64,000 nt of DNA from Pseudisothecium myosuroides. Lineage: Eukaryota; Streptophyta; Bryopsida; Hypnales; Lembophyllaceae. The stretch lies in contig OX637290.1 in NCBI GenBank assembly GCA_951799445.1, positions 22,624,987 to 22,688,986 on the forward strand, written 5' to 3'. How positions within the stretch are numbered: the stretch's first letter is position 1; the number at the start of each line of letters is the position of its first letter. The notes under the pieces were generated by a model. That model was given only the letters and a program-made list of their open reading frames with translations. It ran no database searches and was not told the origin of the DNA. The translations under genes and the position numbers were made by a program. Positions 1 through 12,451 of this stretch are shown in pieces.

Positions 1-473
1 AGGAATTGTGTCTCCTGCAGTTTAGGCAAGAATGCGAGGAAGTGGATGTACTGTACTGTTTCCAGTTACACCTACGCTGAACTATACTCTCAACATTCAT
101 AACGAAAAATTCTATTTTCTAGACTGTTTTGGATTGCGATTGTTGCTATTCCGTTACAATAAGAGCTTCATTATTCGAAGACTTCCGCCTGTTACTTTTG
201 GGTGTTGAAAAATCAGCAATGAAATTCTTGGAGTTCTTGATGTGTCTTATCATTTCTTTGAATGTTTCAGTTAGGTCATTTGGCGGTGTAGATTGGCTTG
301 TGCAATTGAATTTGAGGCATTACTTATGACCTGATCATCTGATAAACACGTACTCTTCGCTGAACTATGCTGGAAGTTTAACGTGAAACATCATATATGC
401 CCTTAAATCTGGGAACTTTGTAATTGGTTTAAACTTTTAGTTTGCGACTATTAATCGACGATTATATTTGCAG
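1..473 (+). other. Intron of the ascorbate peroxidase gene
   Basis: AT-rich sequence ending in a TTTGCAG acceptor at 473. I see no stretch coding for the missing APX N-terminus, so the previous exon is probably before base 1. Confidence 0.6.
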
Positions 474-2806
474 ATGGCACGATGCTGGCACGTACGATGC
501 AAGCACTAGGACTGGAGGTCCTAACGGATCCATCCGTAGCGACCGCGAGTATACCCATGGAGCAAACAATGGCCTCAAAATTGCAATAGATTTTTGCGGT
601 AACTTATTTCTTGCGTATCGGGACATTACTTTAAAAAGTTTGAATTACTCGCTTCGTATTTAACAAGTTCTTCTATTTAGTATAATGAAATGTTTAGCGT
701 TTCGTAGCCATGAATGCATCTTACATGTAGCTGATGCGCTCGTCTTTGAGATGGAGCAGAATCTTAAGTCGTTTCCCCTCTTTTGTGACAGAGGCCATCA
801 AAGTCAAATACCCTGTCATCACATACGCAGATCTTTACCAGGTGACATCTATTGATCTTTGTGACGATTTTATTTCATCAGGGCTTGCTCCATTGTCTTT
901 TGGATCATAGCCTGGTTTAACTTGCTGCCTTTATGATCAACTTCGCTAGGATATCGAGGATCTGAATAAGGGCTCAGTGACAGCACTTGGATTGCCTAGT
1001 TGTGGAATAGTTGTTGAAATAATTTAGGAGAGTATATTTAACTCTATCTTAATTTGCTATTGGCTGTGTGTAGCTCGCAGGTGTGGTGGCCGTTGAAGTC
1101 ACTGGAGGTCCTACTATCGAATTTGTTCCTGGGCGGAAGGTAAACCCTATTATTGATAGTTTTTCACTAACTGACGGCAATTAATCTGTGAGGGCGACCT
1201 TCTATCTGAAAGATACCTTTTCATGGTCCACGAATGTTGAATTCAAAAAGGCAAGTATAGCAAATGATTCAGTATGAACATTTTAATATGTTTTTGCATT
1301 GTTTCATATTTGCAGGATTCAGTGGCTACTCCGCCTGAGGGAAGATTACCCGATGCTAGAAAAGGTATGTGATATTTCGATTGACTCAACTAGCGAGGAC
1401 ATTTGTCTTGCTATGTTTTTATTTAAGCAAATTAAGCAAATATCCCTGCTGACAGGCTAGTGCAATGCACCAGCATTGTTTCACGTTCATGCTGTCATTT
1501 CCTTCTGCCTTACGAACGTTTCTCCTTTTTGCTGTTGAGCAGGACCATCACATCTGAAAGATATCTTTTACCGAATGGGTTTGTCAGACAGAGAAATTGT
1601 CGCTTTGTCTGGCGCCCACACTCTGGTAAGTCACATTATCACTTTATCGACAGATTAGATTTCTACCTTGAAGGTTTTATCTGTGCTCCTAGGATCAACA
1701 AACATAAGATCTGTGTTCTTCAGATAAGTCGATACAATTCTGAGTTGTGACATACATTTTATGTTGTTAATGCTGGATGAGCAGGGAAGAGCACATAAAG
1801 AGAGGTCTGGCTTTGAGGGCCCATGGACGGCAAACCCACTGAAGTTTGACAACTCCTACTTTCTGTAAGTGTTTTGGCACCGTCGAGTGCAGGATAGTTA
1901 TTGGCCAGTACTGTTTATGATAGTGACATGAATGCATTTGTCTATGCTGGCCTGAAACGTGCTGTATTTCTACGTTGGGGGACTAGAATTTTCTCGTTCA
2001 TGGTCTTTGAAAGCGACTTGTGAGGCGTGCTGTGATTTCCAATGTATTGGTGGTTAGGTCTACCATCACCTTATACATAAAACTCGACCCAGCGTCGAAG
2101 AAGTATTTTCTTGTGCACATGGATTATGAGATATACATGCTGGGTCTAGCATTGGAGTAATCATATTTCACATGACATTTTATCCCGGTTTATCCTGTAT
2201 TGTGGTCTAAAACTGTATTTGGCTTTTAAATGGTTGGTTGTAGGGAACTACTGAAGGGAGAGTCAGATGGTCTTTTGCTCCTCCCAACAGACAAGGCATT
2301 GTTGGAGGACCCTGCTTTTAGGCCGTTTGTGGAGCTTTATGCCAGGGTGAAGCCGCTGTGAACTCTATTGTTTCCCTTTCCCAGTTTGCTGTAGGCGATA
2401 GGTCTGCATGAATTTCTGTGGGTCATTGTTATCCTGTATTGCGTAGGCCTAAGGCTGTTTTACTACTGATAGTTTTCTTCTAAGACGAAGGGATGGTGTT
2501 GTGTATGTGTCAGTGGCGATATTTGTTTCAATAGATATGTCAATATGACTAATTACGATTATTATTTTATAGGATGAAGATGTTTTCTTCCGTGATTACG
2601 CTGAGAGTCACAAGAAGCTGTCAGAGCTGGGCTGCGTCCATACCTCGCCTGCATTTGCAACACAGTCTGCAAATAGCAAATCAGCTGCAGACGCCTATCA
2701 AAGTAACGCCGTCATTCTTGGACAAGCTGCAATTGGCGTCGGAGTTGCTGGTGTCGTTGTTGTCTTGAGCTACCTATACGAAGCCAAACGAAGAATTCTC
2801 AAGTGA
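474..2806 (+). CDS. APX: Ascorbate peroxidase, peroxisomal tail-anchored type (5' partial, 8 exons visible)
   Basis: Haem peroxidase that reduces H2O2 with ascorbate. I read exons 474-598, 792-841, 1074-1139, 1316-1364, 1543-1625, 1785-1864, 2244-2346 and 2573-2806; all joins are GT-AG and phases match, giving 262 residues to the TGA at 2804-2806. The distal haem motif WHDAGTYD opens the first visible exon, [14 protein letters not shown] follows, and the proximal His is in [19 protein letters not shown]. The last exon ends with a hydrophobic stretch ([18 protein letters not shown]) followed by a basic tail, the layout of peroxisome-membrane APX rather than cytosolic APX. The first exon begins at codon position 3 of an Ala before Trp, so about 40 N-terminal residues lie upstream of the window; I found no candidate exon in 1-473. 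Identity as APX is secure; the organelle assignment is inference from the tail. Confidence 0.93.
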
Positions 2807-3641
2807 AACTCACGCAAATCCTACTTTCGATGAAGCGATGGGCAGCCTATTATCTTCTTGTGGTTCAAGTGTATGGAGCTCCGAAAGTCTTCAGATTTGA
2901 CTGGGGAGCTGCAAAGGATGTGTTGTCTAATACAGGTACAAGTTATTGAACGGATGGTGTGATGTTTTAACAATTGAACTAGCAATCTTGTAAATCCATA
3001 TTTCTAGGTTGCCTCAACGATGAACCACTGGAATTCCTGCTATTCTGGTGCTAAGGAACTTCATTGTAGAAACTAGGAGCTTTAGAGGCTTAAATTATTC
3101 TTAATCGTAGTAATATTCTTACTGTTTGCTATTTGAACATTAAGTCAATTGTGCTAATATTGGTTAATTGACAATGCGTCTGTGCTGAGCAATATTTGAG
3201 TACATGAAGGATGTGGATGTGTAAATTTGTTGTATACTTAGTAGGGTATATGCACGTGGAAGGTACTGTACATATCTTTGTTTAGCTGCGCTCAGATCCT
3301 GCGACATACAGTGAAGGGTGAAGGTGTTCAATTTTTAGTTGTCCTATTATATTGTTTAGCGTCAGCTGGATCAGGTGAAGTTGCAGACTTTTGAGCAGCA
3401 GCATTAATTGGGGGTATAAGTGAACTTGAGTGCACTGCAAGATTTTTTATTTCTTTCCATTTTAACCGACCGGGGTTTTGAACCCCAGACTCTTGTCAAG
3501 AATACCCTGATTTAGAGTTTTCAAGTCTTGTTTGAGAATTGCTCCTTATATCGAAACGCAAGTCTTGCACTTTGATGCTCCTAAATATTATGCCGAATGA
3601 ATCCTTCTCAATGAGATTGGCAAACAGAATTGGTATTCCCA

Positions 3642-3800
3642 ATGCAGGGAGGCTTGGCCGCTTGGGTAGATGAGGCGGTTGGACCGACAACGACTGTGCG
3701 AGATATTGTAGCGACTGTTTGTGGTCCAGAGATTGCTATTGACAGACTTGCTGTGAAATCTGAATTGAATGGACTCATAATGAAGCCAACCTTAGGGTAA
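3642..3800 (+). other. Isolated exon-like fragment resembling a PaaI/4HBT hotdog thioesterase
   Basis: The open stretch can be read from ATG at 3642 to TAA at 3798-3800 (52 codons), but it looks more like an internal exon: AATGCAG precedes GGAGGC and a donor GTAAAGT overlaps the stop. The peptide has GGLAAWVDEAVGP, similar to the (H)GG...D active-site helix of hotdog thioesterases, and later LAVKSELNGLIMKPTLG, similar to the conserved strand ending in a Pro-x-x-x-Gly turn. No flanking exon was found, so it is either a gene remnant or part of a gene whose other exons I missed. The family call is by eye and weak to moderate. Confidence 0.35.
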
Positions 3801-3946
3801 AGTATCGGAAAGAGATGCTCCACAGTTGCCTTCATATACACTTTCATGTGCTGGTATAATATCAAAGCTTCAAGTAGTTTCTTAGGGTTGAGAAAGTGTC
3901 TAATTATGTTGTAAAGGAAAACAAGTAGAACCGCTCATACTGCATA

Positions 3947-4121
3947 CTCTCTTAGTGCATAATATGCACTAAAAGAGGTTTGTGGGTGGGGCCAATTTCA
4001 AGTATTTAATCTGGAAAGTAGTGTAGTTAGAAGCCACATTAGTCAAGTGCCATTACTGCAACTGTACAATTGCATAAAACCTCTCTTAGTGCATAGTCTC
4101 AACACTATGCACTAAGAGAGG
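3947..4121. repeat. Pair of short palindromes, possible foldback MITE
   Basis: A near-perfect palindrome at 3947-3977 (CTCTCTTAGTGCATA and its complement) is followed about 100 bp later by a perfect 17-bp stem at 4080-4096 and 4105-4121 with an 8-nt loop. Both stems share the core CTCTCTTAGTGCATA. Two matching hairpins bounding a small segment suggest a MITE with palindromic ends, but no target duplication is evident. Confidence 0.5.
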
Positions 4122-4335
4122 TTCTATTGTAGTTATGTCTTGGTGCATGAGTTCACTTTTTGAGTAAAATCCTACTCAAACTTCCTCACATGTAGCTTTT
4201 GTTGAACAAGTCTTCCTTTTCTTCACTCTAGAATCAATAAAATTTTCTTAGTTGATTATTTTAATCCAAGAATGGAAAAGAAGCGGAAAGTATTATAGTT
4301 TTGTGAAGAAGAATCTAAATATTGTACTCCGTATG

Positions 4336-7300
4336 TATACTATGCTTCAGTCCTGGATCCGTAGTCGTGGCCAACTCAATGAAGAGAAGGTTCAGAATGG
4401 TCTATTCTGACTTGCATGGAGTAGACGTCATTTGATGTAACTTAGTATCATGCAGTTTAATAGCAAATAGCCAATACAACGAGAGGCAAAATTGCAAATC
4501 GGCAAGTGGTCAGACATGAGCCCAGAATTAGCTTTCAATGGAGTGAATCCTACCTTCAGACTCATTCGTGATGCGATGTGGAAGTGAGTACCCCCCAATT
4601 AAGCTGGATTGGAGGTTGACATTGGTGGTCAACATATGCTCAGAGATGATGCATCCCCTAAGGTAACAGGCTTTGAAATTGCACAGGCTCTATAATTGCC
4701 CACCATATTCAAATGTACATTGATTGTACATGTAACTATTTCATAGCCTTCAGTGATGTACAAATAGTGTATATTTTCGGGGGTGGGAGATTTTAGAGCC
4801 CTATGCTATTTTAACTTCAAATTTTCATAACTAATTCTAGAAAGCTCCAAAAAATATGAAACGACTTGGGTTAGATGCCAATTCCTCTTGTCTTTCAAGG
4901 AAAAATTACTGAAAACTATTTTGAGGCGTTTCACCTCCCCAAAATTCAGTTTTAGCTATTAGGTGGGCGATTTCTGAACCTGTTACCCTAATACACAATG
5001 GGGCAGTCTACCTTCTTGCTTCAGTCAACTATGTCACAAAGTAAGCAGAGAATACTGATATGCTTTAATTTCCTGTAACTGACTATCACCTTGGGAACAG
5101 AGTATGCTCTCTTGGGCAGCTGCTAAGCCTGAAATCAGTAGAGCAGGCATTGCTCCTCCCAAATTTCGATTAGCGATGAGTTACATAAAAGAGGACCGAT
5201 CGGTTACATAGAAATGAGAATTCTTATTATAATAACAGATGGCGCGTTTCATAGGGACAGAATTGTAACGTTTAAGTGCCCAGAGCTCTAAAATAAACTC
5301 TTGGACGGGCTGATCTGAGCGTTCATACAGGCGACTCAGTCTGCTCTAATTTCACTCATAATCCACGATTTTAAGTAACTTGAGGTTAACACGGAACTGA
5401 ATGACTTGGGTCACGAGAACAAAATCGAGGGAAATAGCTCAAATACCACAAATTAATAAGCGGCCCTCGGTGGAGAGCAACAGGCCGTTTACTTCCCGTG
5501 AATGAAGAATCTTATGGACATGCTGAACATGTGCATAAGGAGGAGCCTGTTGATATGCAATTTAATATGCAAATTAAAATGCCAATTACACTTCATATAT
5601 GCTCCACATTGGGCTGTCCCCTGGGAAGCGCAGCATTCACAGGGCTCACAGCAGCTGTCTGGGGAGCCATAGCGACTACTACTGAAGTGGTTTGCGTTCC
5701 AAATCCTACGTGTGGGATCGATCGACTTGTCTGTGATTCAAGCAAACCCGAACGAGATCGAGAGCTTTGTTCCCTGGAATCGATCCAAAGCTTTGTCAAT
5801 TTTCCTGAATGTGAAAAATGGGACCCGCTTTGAATTTCTGTGAGTTTTTTTTTCACTCTCTTGTTTGTGTTTTCAAATATTTTTAGCAAGAGGTAAACCT
5901 AGCCAAGCCCCTACCATGCTAGGGCCAAGGATGTAGCCTTCCAAACATACAAAGATTCAAAAGAGGGTCCAAACATTTTTTGGAGGTTGGTTAGTATGAT
6001 TAGTATTGCAAATCAAGAAATCTTAGTATCATAACTACCATCATTTTCAAGTGCCCCGGAGGCCCCAATGAGTGACTCTAATAACTCCTAAATGTTCGAG
6101 GCACCAAATTTTGGTGCTGACAATACTTTGAAGTTAAATAAAGCCTAACAAAGTTGCTATTTTTAATAGTTTATATTTTTGAAAAAATCCTTTTGAAGTC
6201 TAATTTTTGCATCAAAATTCCAATTTAAAAAATGATTAATTATGATTTTTCTATTCAAGATTTTGTGCAAGCGGTTCCATTGCTATCTTGACTTTCCATA
6301 GAGTTGAGGGCTCGTGGAAATAAACCTCAAATACACTAGATCAAGGAGAAAAAATCATATTAGAAATTCATTCAAAAAATTGTAGAGTAGATTTTGAGAA
6401 GCCATAAATTGATTGGGATTATGCATGTTAGGCCCTTTAATCTCATATTTTATTGGTGACCAATTTTTTACATTTGACATGTGAAAAGAGGATTGAAAGA
6501 CTTCAAATCATTTTTGCAGTTCTTACACCCTCATGATCAAACATTATAATCTTTCAATTCATAAGTGATATATATTTTTTTTCCCTATGTGATCTCTAAC
6601 ATGTCTAGTATGAATTTGTATGGTTATAATTTTAAAAAATTGATACAACTTATGAAAATGTTGGCTTTTTGTTCAATTTAGAGCAAATTCCTTGAAGTTC
6701 AAAAAAGACCTTAGGCATTTAGGAAATAAGTTAAATTAATACATTTGTTTTGTGACACAGGGGGATTCTACTACTCTACCAAAATACACTTACTAACCAG
6801 TGAGGCTTCTGACATGTTTACATGAGTCATTTTTTTGAATCAAACAAAAATCAATGAACTGAATGAAGGTGACATGTCTTCCCTATGTGGTGACTGGTGA
6901 GTAATTGGGCTTCAATCACCATTTGTTTGTAAGTTATGCTTGACTGCTTGAGACAGTAGAGAGTAGTTGGCTGGTGGAATCAATTCAACTTACTTCTCAT
7001 CACATTTTTTGTCAACAAACAAAGGGACGGTAGGGTAATTTGTACAGTATTTTTCTATGCACATGATAACAAAAATTTCCTAGAAAATATGTGCTTGGTC
7101 GATTGCCCGCTAGAAAAAAGGATTTTGAATTAGTAATTTTCCTACAGACTCCAAAGGCGGATGGCTAAAATGACGGAATATAATGTTCTTACCCTGTTCA
7201 TTTCCAAAATCTCTTTTTATTATTCGGAACCTCATCCTAAACTTTTTTATCTCATTCGAAAATTCTCAAAAAATTTCGGCTAGGTCGTAACTAAATGCCG
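4336..7300. other. Upstream block of unit 1, no convincing gene
   Basis: Contains the small TA-flanked element at 4661-4988 and then sequence conserved in units 2 (30315-31700) and 3 (55264-56300). Open frames here are broken by non-triplet indels between units, so I do not call a gene. From about 5793 to 7320 unit 1 diverges completely from its sisters: an AT-rich 1.5-kb stretch stands in place of roughly 230 bp in units 2 and 3. Confidence 0.5.
4661..4988. mobile_element. TA-flanked MITE with AGGTA terminal inverted repeats (unit 1)
   Basis: 328-bp element beginning AGGTAACAGG and ending CCTGTTACCC, flanked by TA. Unit 3 has the clean empty site CATCCCCTAATACAC at 55478-55492. The inside is homologous, in reverse complement, to the element at 23192-23505. 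Confidence 0.72.
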
Positions 7301-7320
7301 ATACTCCCCGTTCATTGGGC
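5793..7320. other. Unit-1-specific AT-rich replacement segment
   Basis: Units 2 and 3 continue at this point with about 230 bp of GC-rich sequence; unit 1 instead has 1.5 kb of AT-rich DNA and rejoins its sisters at GGGAAGACT. I see no terminal repeats, target duplication or long reading frame. Confidence 0.5.
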
Positions 7321-7800
7321 TAGAATAGGGAAGACTATTTGCGGACGCACCACTGTAGCAGTGGTGGTGCCGTCCTGAGCTTCCCGAGAGAGCCAGGTCA
7401 CCCTATCCTTGTTCTCCGACGTCGCTACTCCACGCACTTGGGCGGTGCATTTTTGAGGAATGCAGTGGGCGCTGCCCGCTCGCGAAGGCCGGATTGAGGC
7501 TTCACTGAGAATTTCGACTGGTGAAGTCGATGCGGATGCTTGTCGATCGAGGTGGAGTCTCCGCTCTCTTGCGCTTACCGACAAATTGAAGCCCTCTTCG
7601 AGATGCATGCACGAGAGCAGCTTGTATTGTGAGTTGTTGTTCAGTACTTGTCTTAGGTTTCGTCGTCTGACGTTACGCATCGCGCTCTGGGCACTAGGTC
7701 TTGGTGGTGTGGGAGCTCTAAGTTAGGGTTTCGGTTTTGGTGTGCGGAAGTGATATGCTCGATCTTGGATACTAATGTCCGGTGATCTTCTCTCTTGCAG

Positions 7801-8993
7801 AGCCGTGAAGCCGTTGAGGGAAAAGTGCCTGCAAGCTCCGAGCGAGTTCTCACCTGAAGGTACGAGTGGCTGCATTTGCAACTTTGTCGGTATGGTTGGC
7901 GTTGAGATGTCTGTCTTGATGGATTGATTCTTGCTGAGAATTGAATCTTGCTGAGAATTGAATCTGCCTGACATTGGGGCAAGCAAGTTCTGATCGGTTG
8001 TCATGCAACTTGTTGATCTCCGTTGTCGTATTAGTTGGGTAGATTCTGCAGGGTAGGACTTCGCCAGTTTGCGATTTAAGATTGCTCATCCACGGGCAAG
8101 TGGTTTGGAGTAAACTTGCCAATCACAGACAAATTCAAATTCATAAAATAGAGACTTGCATGCTCTGGGTTTTGGCGTGATTATCAAATGTCATGTTAAG
8201 ATTTCAGCTTCATAAAACAGAATGGGAAAAGGTTTCTTCCTACCAAATTTTATTGCAACTTAAAAGGCAATGAGGCTGAGATTTAGGTCAGAATTCCTTG
8301 CAGCCGCTGACCGCACAGTGTGCGGTCACTGATCGATGACACGAAATTTTGATCCCATTGCGTTCCATTTCGTTTTAAAACTGTCTGGATGAACTTTCCT
8401 GTTCTGGATTATATTTCAGGTAAAGACCAACGCCTGGACGACCAGGGTTTCCAAGGTGGCGGCTTTGCATGTTAGGTTTCTCTGTATGTCGTTTCAAGCT
8501 CGCCAGCCTCGTTGTATGTTCTTCCGCTGCTGATCGCGTCGTCCTTCCGCTGCTGATCATGGTGAGTTTCCGTTTCAATATTGTATAAGCTCCTGTTGTT
8601 TATCTTCTTCTTTCTCTGGCGTTTCTTGGAGGGTTTTTGGTGTGCTTTAGTGATTTCGGTTTCTGGATTCCAGTGTGAAGAAGAAAGAGCCTTGTGATTT
8701 GGAAGTAGCTCATCTGTTGACGAGTGTCCTAGTTGTGATGAATTGAAGAGTGTGCTCTGCTGTTGTTTGTATTGTTAGTAGTTTAGGTTTCACTTCAAGC
8801 TTTCTGTCTTTGTTGTTTTTGCGAGGTGTTTGTACGTTTGGTCGCTACTTTCGAGCAGTATTGAGTATTGTGCAGTCTCGATGACTGCTGTACTCTCTTT
8901 CTCGAGCTCTAAAGTTTAAAGTTTTGTTTTGCACCTGTTTTTTCTGCGCAGGCGTTTCCTGGATGGCCCACAGTGGAAGAGGTCCTGCTCCTG
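7801..8993 (+). other. Putative 5' leader exons of the unit 1 kinase-TPR gene
   Basis: Three stretches with strong splice signals conserved in all units: 7801-7859 (TCTTGCAG before, GTACGA after), 8420-8561 (ATTTCAG before, GTGAGT after, exon ending ATCATG) and 8952-8993 (TGCGCAG before, GTAAGT after). The joined last two allow ATG GCG TTT CCT GGA TGG, and a second ATG GCC CAC lies inside the last exon, so short upstream frames are possible. I find no coding continuation, so these are best read as 5' UTR exons of the gene starting at 13115, or of a separate transcript. Unit 1 alone carries a 21-bp duplication before the ATCATG. Confidence 0.4.
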
Positions 8994-10193
8994 GTAAGTT
9001 TTCATGCACAACGGCCTTCACTCAGGGTTTACGAGACTAGCATGTTCTAGGTTGCTGAGTAATGGCGACGTGCTGAACCTGGAAAGAGAGTGGGGTGACG
9101 TGGTCCAAATACACATGTTTCCCTTAATTTCCTGATCACTGATTGCTTAAATCACTGATTCAGATTCGAATCTCATTACTGGAACAGTTCATAAGTCGAC
9201 CAACTTCCATGGCAGTATAAGTCTCACGGTTTATGGCTAATTCCTCATCTTCCTCTGATCTTGGGATGTCGTCATCGATCTCCTGCACTATTGGTGCTCT
9301 ATCTTGCTGTTGCGCACTTGAAATGGGCAGATTCAACTTGACGGGATTTGGAATTTGTCTTGCTTTTCTGATTGCTGATCACTGATTCAGAGAATTTTCT
9401 AAATGCCAGTGGAATATTAAGTTAAGGGGAACAGTTACCTATATAGAGGGGAACAGTTACTTGTTATTGATGAAGCCGCAAACACTGGAAAGTCTTTCAA
9501 GTAGCCTGACAGCACAAAACTGAGCTCCACAATTCTTCTGCAAGCCACGGCTCCTTGCTTTGTGCAGCTCGTCCTTGATTCGATGTGTTAAAAATGGCAT
9601 TCTTGAAAACACCACAATGGGCTTTTGTTAAAACATTTCATCCATTCTTGAAATCGTCCAATTATTTATTCTAAGATTATTTGGGTTTCATCCATATGCA
9701 AGAAATTCCATTTCCTCATCCAAATTTCAGATCCATACCTTAAGTTTGGCTATTTATTTTGTTTGTTTTATTACGTTGAGATCTCCTAGATAGTGCGTCT
9801 TTCGGTTGTGTGCATGAAACTCTTGGAAAGCTCTTGGTGAGGAGGGGTGCATGGGCTTTGTTTCGTGGCATTTGGACCTATGGTGGGAAAGTTATGGATT
9901 TTTGAGTTATTTTTTAATTAAAAAATTTAGAGAAAATTACTTGTATTTTTGTTTTGGCTATGGCAACATCACAAGGCACACTAGCATTGTTTAAATTTGA
10001 GCAATGCTAGTATCATCCAATTAAAATACATTTGTTCCTAATGTAGCATTCCAAACTTTACTATCGTTCCTAGGGTTTGTTTGTTGTTTGGTAATAGGGA
10101 TGGTTGCTATCTGGTTTTTGGATCAAAGCAATAACTGGCAGAATTACTCTAGACGTAGTGCACCACGACAATGGCTTGGATTCTTGGTCTCTC

Positions 10194-10201
10194 TATAAAT
10201 A
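10194..10201 (+). promoter_or_regulatory. TATA-box-like site upstream of the unit 1 kinase gene
   Basis: TATAAATA in the context CTCTCTATAAATATCGC, 2.9 kb before the start codon. The equivalents are TATAAATA at 34859 in unit 2 and TATATATA at 59346 in unit 3. It could mark an internal promoter downstream of the leader exons; no transcript data are available. Confidence 0.3.
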
Positions 10202-12451
10202 TCGCTTTAGATGATAGAGGGTTAGGTGAATTATTTGCTTAGGATCTAGACTAGCTTTGTCAGAGCAGAATACACATATGGACAAAAGAGTGGTATTTCA
10301 ATTATGAAGGTTTCATTGTGGATGACACCAAGTGGCATGGTTTGTGAAACACACCATTGGCTAAGTTTGTCGATGCAAGCCTTGAATCCAATGTTTTCTT
10401 CCTTTCTTTTGAAATGTATGAAAAGCTTAGAATTTGGTATGTGTTGCTTTGTTTTGCAAGCATACTTTGATAGTGTTCCTATCCTTTGAACTCTCTTGGG
10501 GAAGGTTCATGTCTAGACATTTGGGTTACATTCTTGTCTCTCCATTTAGAGCATTTGTTTTGGGAACCATGGACAATACTATGACAAGTGTATGGTGTTT
10601 TGAGAGGAGAATTGTGGTTGGTCTTTCCTATTTGCCTGTTACGGTGTTCTAATGTGTTGATCCATGAAAGCATCAAGGAAATAATGTAGTGTATATTGCA
10701 AGTCTTGAAGTTTGGGTATTGGTTGTAGCATTTGCAGCCTTATCAGCATGTTGCACATGAGTAGCTTGTATTGTGAGTTGTTTTTGCACTACTTGTGCAT
10801 GTTTCCTTGGTGGTTGTTATAGATCATGTTGCCAAGGTTTTTGTGGTCAGGGATTTCAACTTTGAACTACAGAAGTGATCATGTTCATTGAACAGTTTCT
10901 CATGAGTGGTGATGTTGGGTCTAGCAGATTTGTGAAGCTATCGAGGGAATAAGGGACTAAAGCTATGCATAGTGCGAATTTTCACCTACAAGTGTGGGTT
11001 ACACCATGTACATCTTTCTTTGTATTGTGAGGAGTACAATGTTTGACTTCATTGTTCTTGGGATGGGTTTGCTTGAAATTGATTCAAGCTAGTTCATTTT
11101 CCTTGTTATATTTCTCCATCTTTTGCACCTTGTCCATTTAGGTGGTCTTAATTATTTCGTAGCTAGGATTTTCTATGAATGTCTTCTTATGACTAAAGAA
11201 TGCCTTGCCATGGCCAAGTGGTTTAGTTGTAAACCTCTATAGACAAGGGCTTGGGGTGATTAGTTTCTCTTCAATTGTAAAAGCAAAGTGCTATAGAATG
11301 TCATGCACATTACTTCCTCATTGTATAGACCAAGTTTGTGTGGTTAGAGTGTTGTGTGTGGTCTTTACAATTTGTTTGAGGTGATGTTTTAGTGTGCAGA
11401 GTTGTAAAGGCATTGAGGAAGCAAGCAATGCATTGTGCAATTCTTCAAGTATAGGTTTTGGTTTCAGCGTTGTTGGTATTTTGCGAATTCAACTTGAAAT
11501 CGGTTGAAGTAAGTTTTTTTTGCATGTGATATGTTTCTATCTTTCTTCTATAGGGAGTGTTTGGCTTTATAGGGGTCCCCTTTCAACATTGTTTAGTAGT
11601 CTTTGCATGGAATGCATGGGAATATGTAGTTTGTGATTATATATAGTTGTGTCATGTGATAATTGAATGCAACTAAGTGATTTCAGTTAAAAACTCTTTG
11701 TAATCATGCCCTCGGCATCTTAAGTTGTTAGGATCCTATTATGGGTGGGTGACACTATGGTAATAGCAAAGGAATTTTCCATTGTACTTTCTAAGATTCA
11801 AAATTTGTTGAGAATGATTTAAAATTTTGTTCACATATCAATCTTGTATTTTTAGGATGTGGTATCAAGGATTGTCTATCATTGTAAATAAACTCAATTT
11901 GTTTTATGTAACATTGCTATTGTTATGACTTTTGTAGGAAAAAGTGAATAAATTAGTAAATATACCAACAACAATCCAATTAATTTGAATTTTTTGAAGA
12001 GGTACAATTAGAAATAGAGATTGGTGTCAAGTTTTATCACTTAATTATTTTACACCCAGAACACCCTTGCCAATGACCTGCAAGTCAAATGCCAATGCAA
12101 AACTCAATTTATCTTTCTTTTGTAATTGATGTGTTTTTGGTCGCTATTGATATTTTAAGAAATTTTGATGGAAACAAATAAAATATTGTTATTGTCTTGA
12201 ATAAAAAGTGAGAATTTTTTTATCAAGTTTTATATAGAATAGAATAATTAGAAATTCTTACTACACTAGAACAAATTTCAAGTTTTTATTATAGCAAATT
12301 AAATTTCGACATACTGTCTTTGATGCGAATATGGTACATGAGAAAACTCTTGTGTTCTAATAGGTTAGAATTTAGATAGGAATGCTCTTGTTTCTAAGAT
12401 GATTCTTTGATCAATCTTGTTTAATTTCCAATTTGGGATTCCTTTCAAGTA

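Larger units (their letters stand above)
2807..4335. other. APX 3' flank and spacer before the tandem units
   Basis: Contains the presumed APX 3' UTR, one exon-like thioesterase fragment (3642-3800) and a pair of palindromes (3947-4121). It is not repeated elsewhere in the window, so it marks the edge of the tandem array. Confidence 0.6.

Noticed and set aside
1460..1750. 96-codon plus-strand frame over the APX locus
   Set aside because: It is out of frame with APX exon 1543-1625 and runs through its introns.
5498..5833. 111-codon frame (MNEESYGHAEHVH...) conserved at its start in all units
   Set aside because: Units 2 and 3 differ by non-triplet indels and a variable ATGCAA run, and the unit 2 frame ends after 60 codons, so it is not kept as protein.
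10304..10489. Short frame MKVSLWMTPSGMVCETHH repeated in each unit
   Set aside because: The stop position differs in all three units and there is no recognisable family; I treat it as leader or intron sequence.
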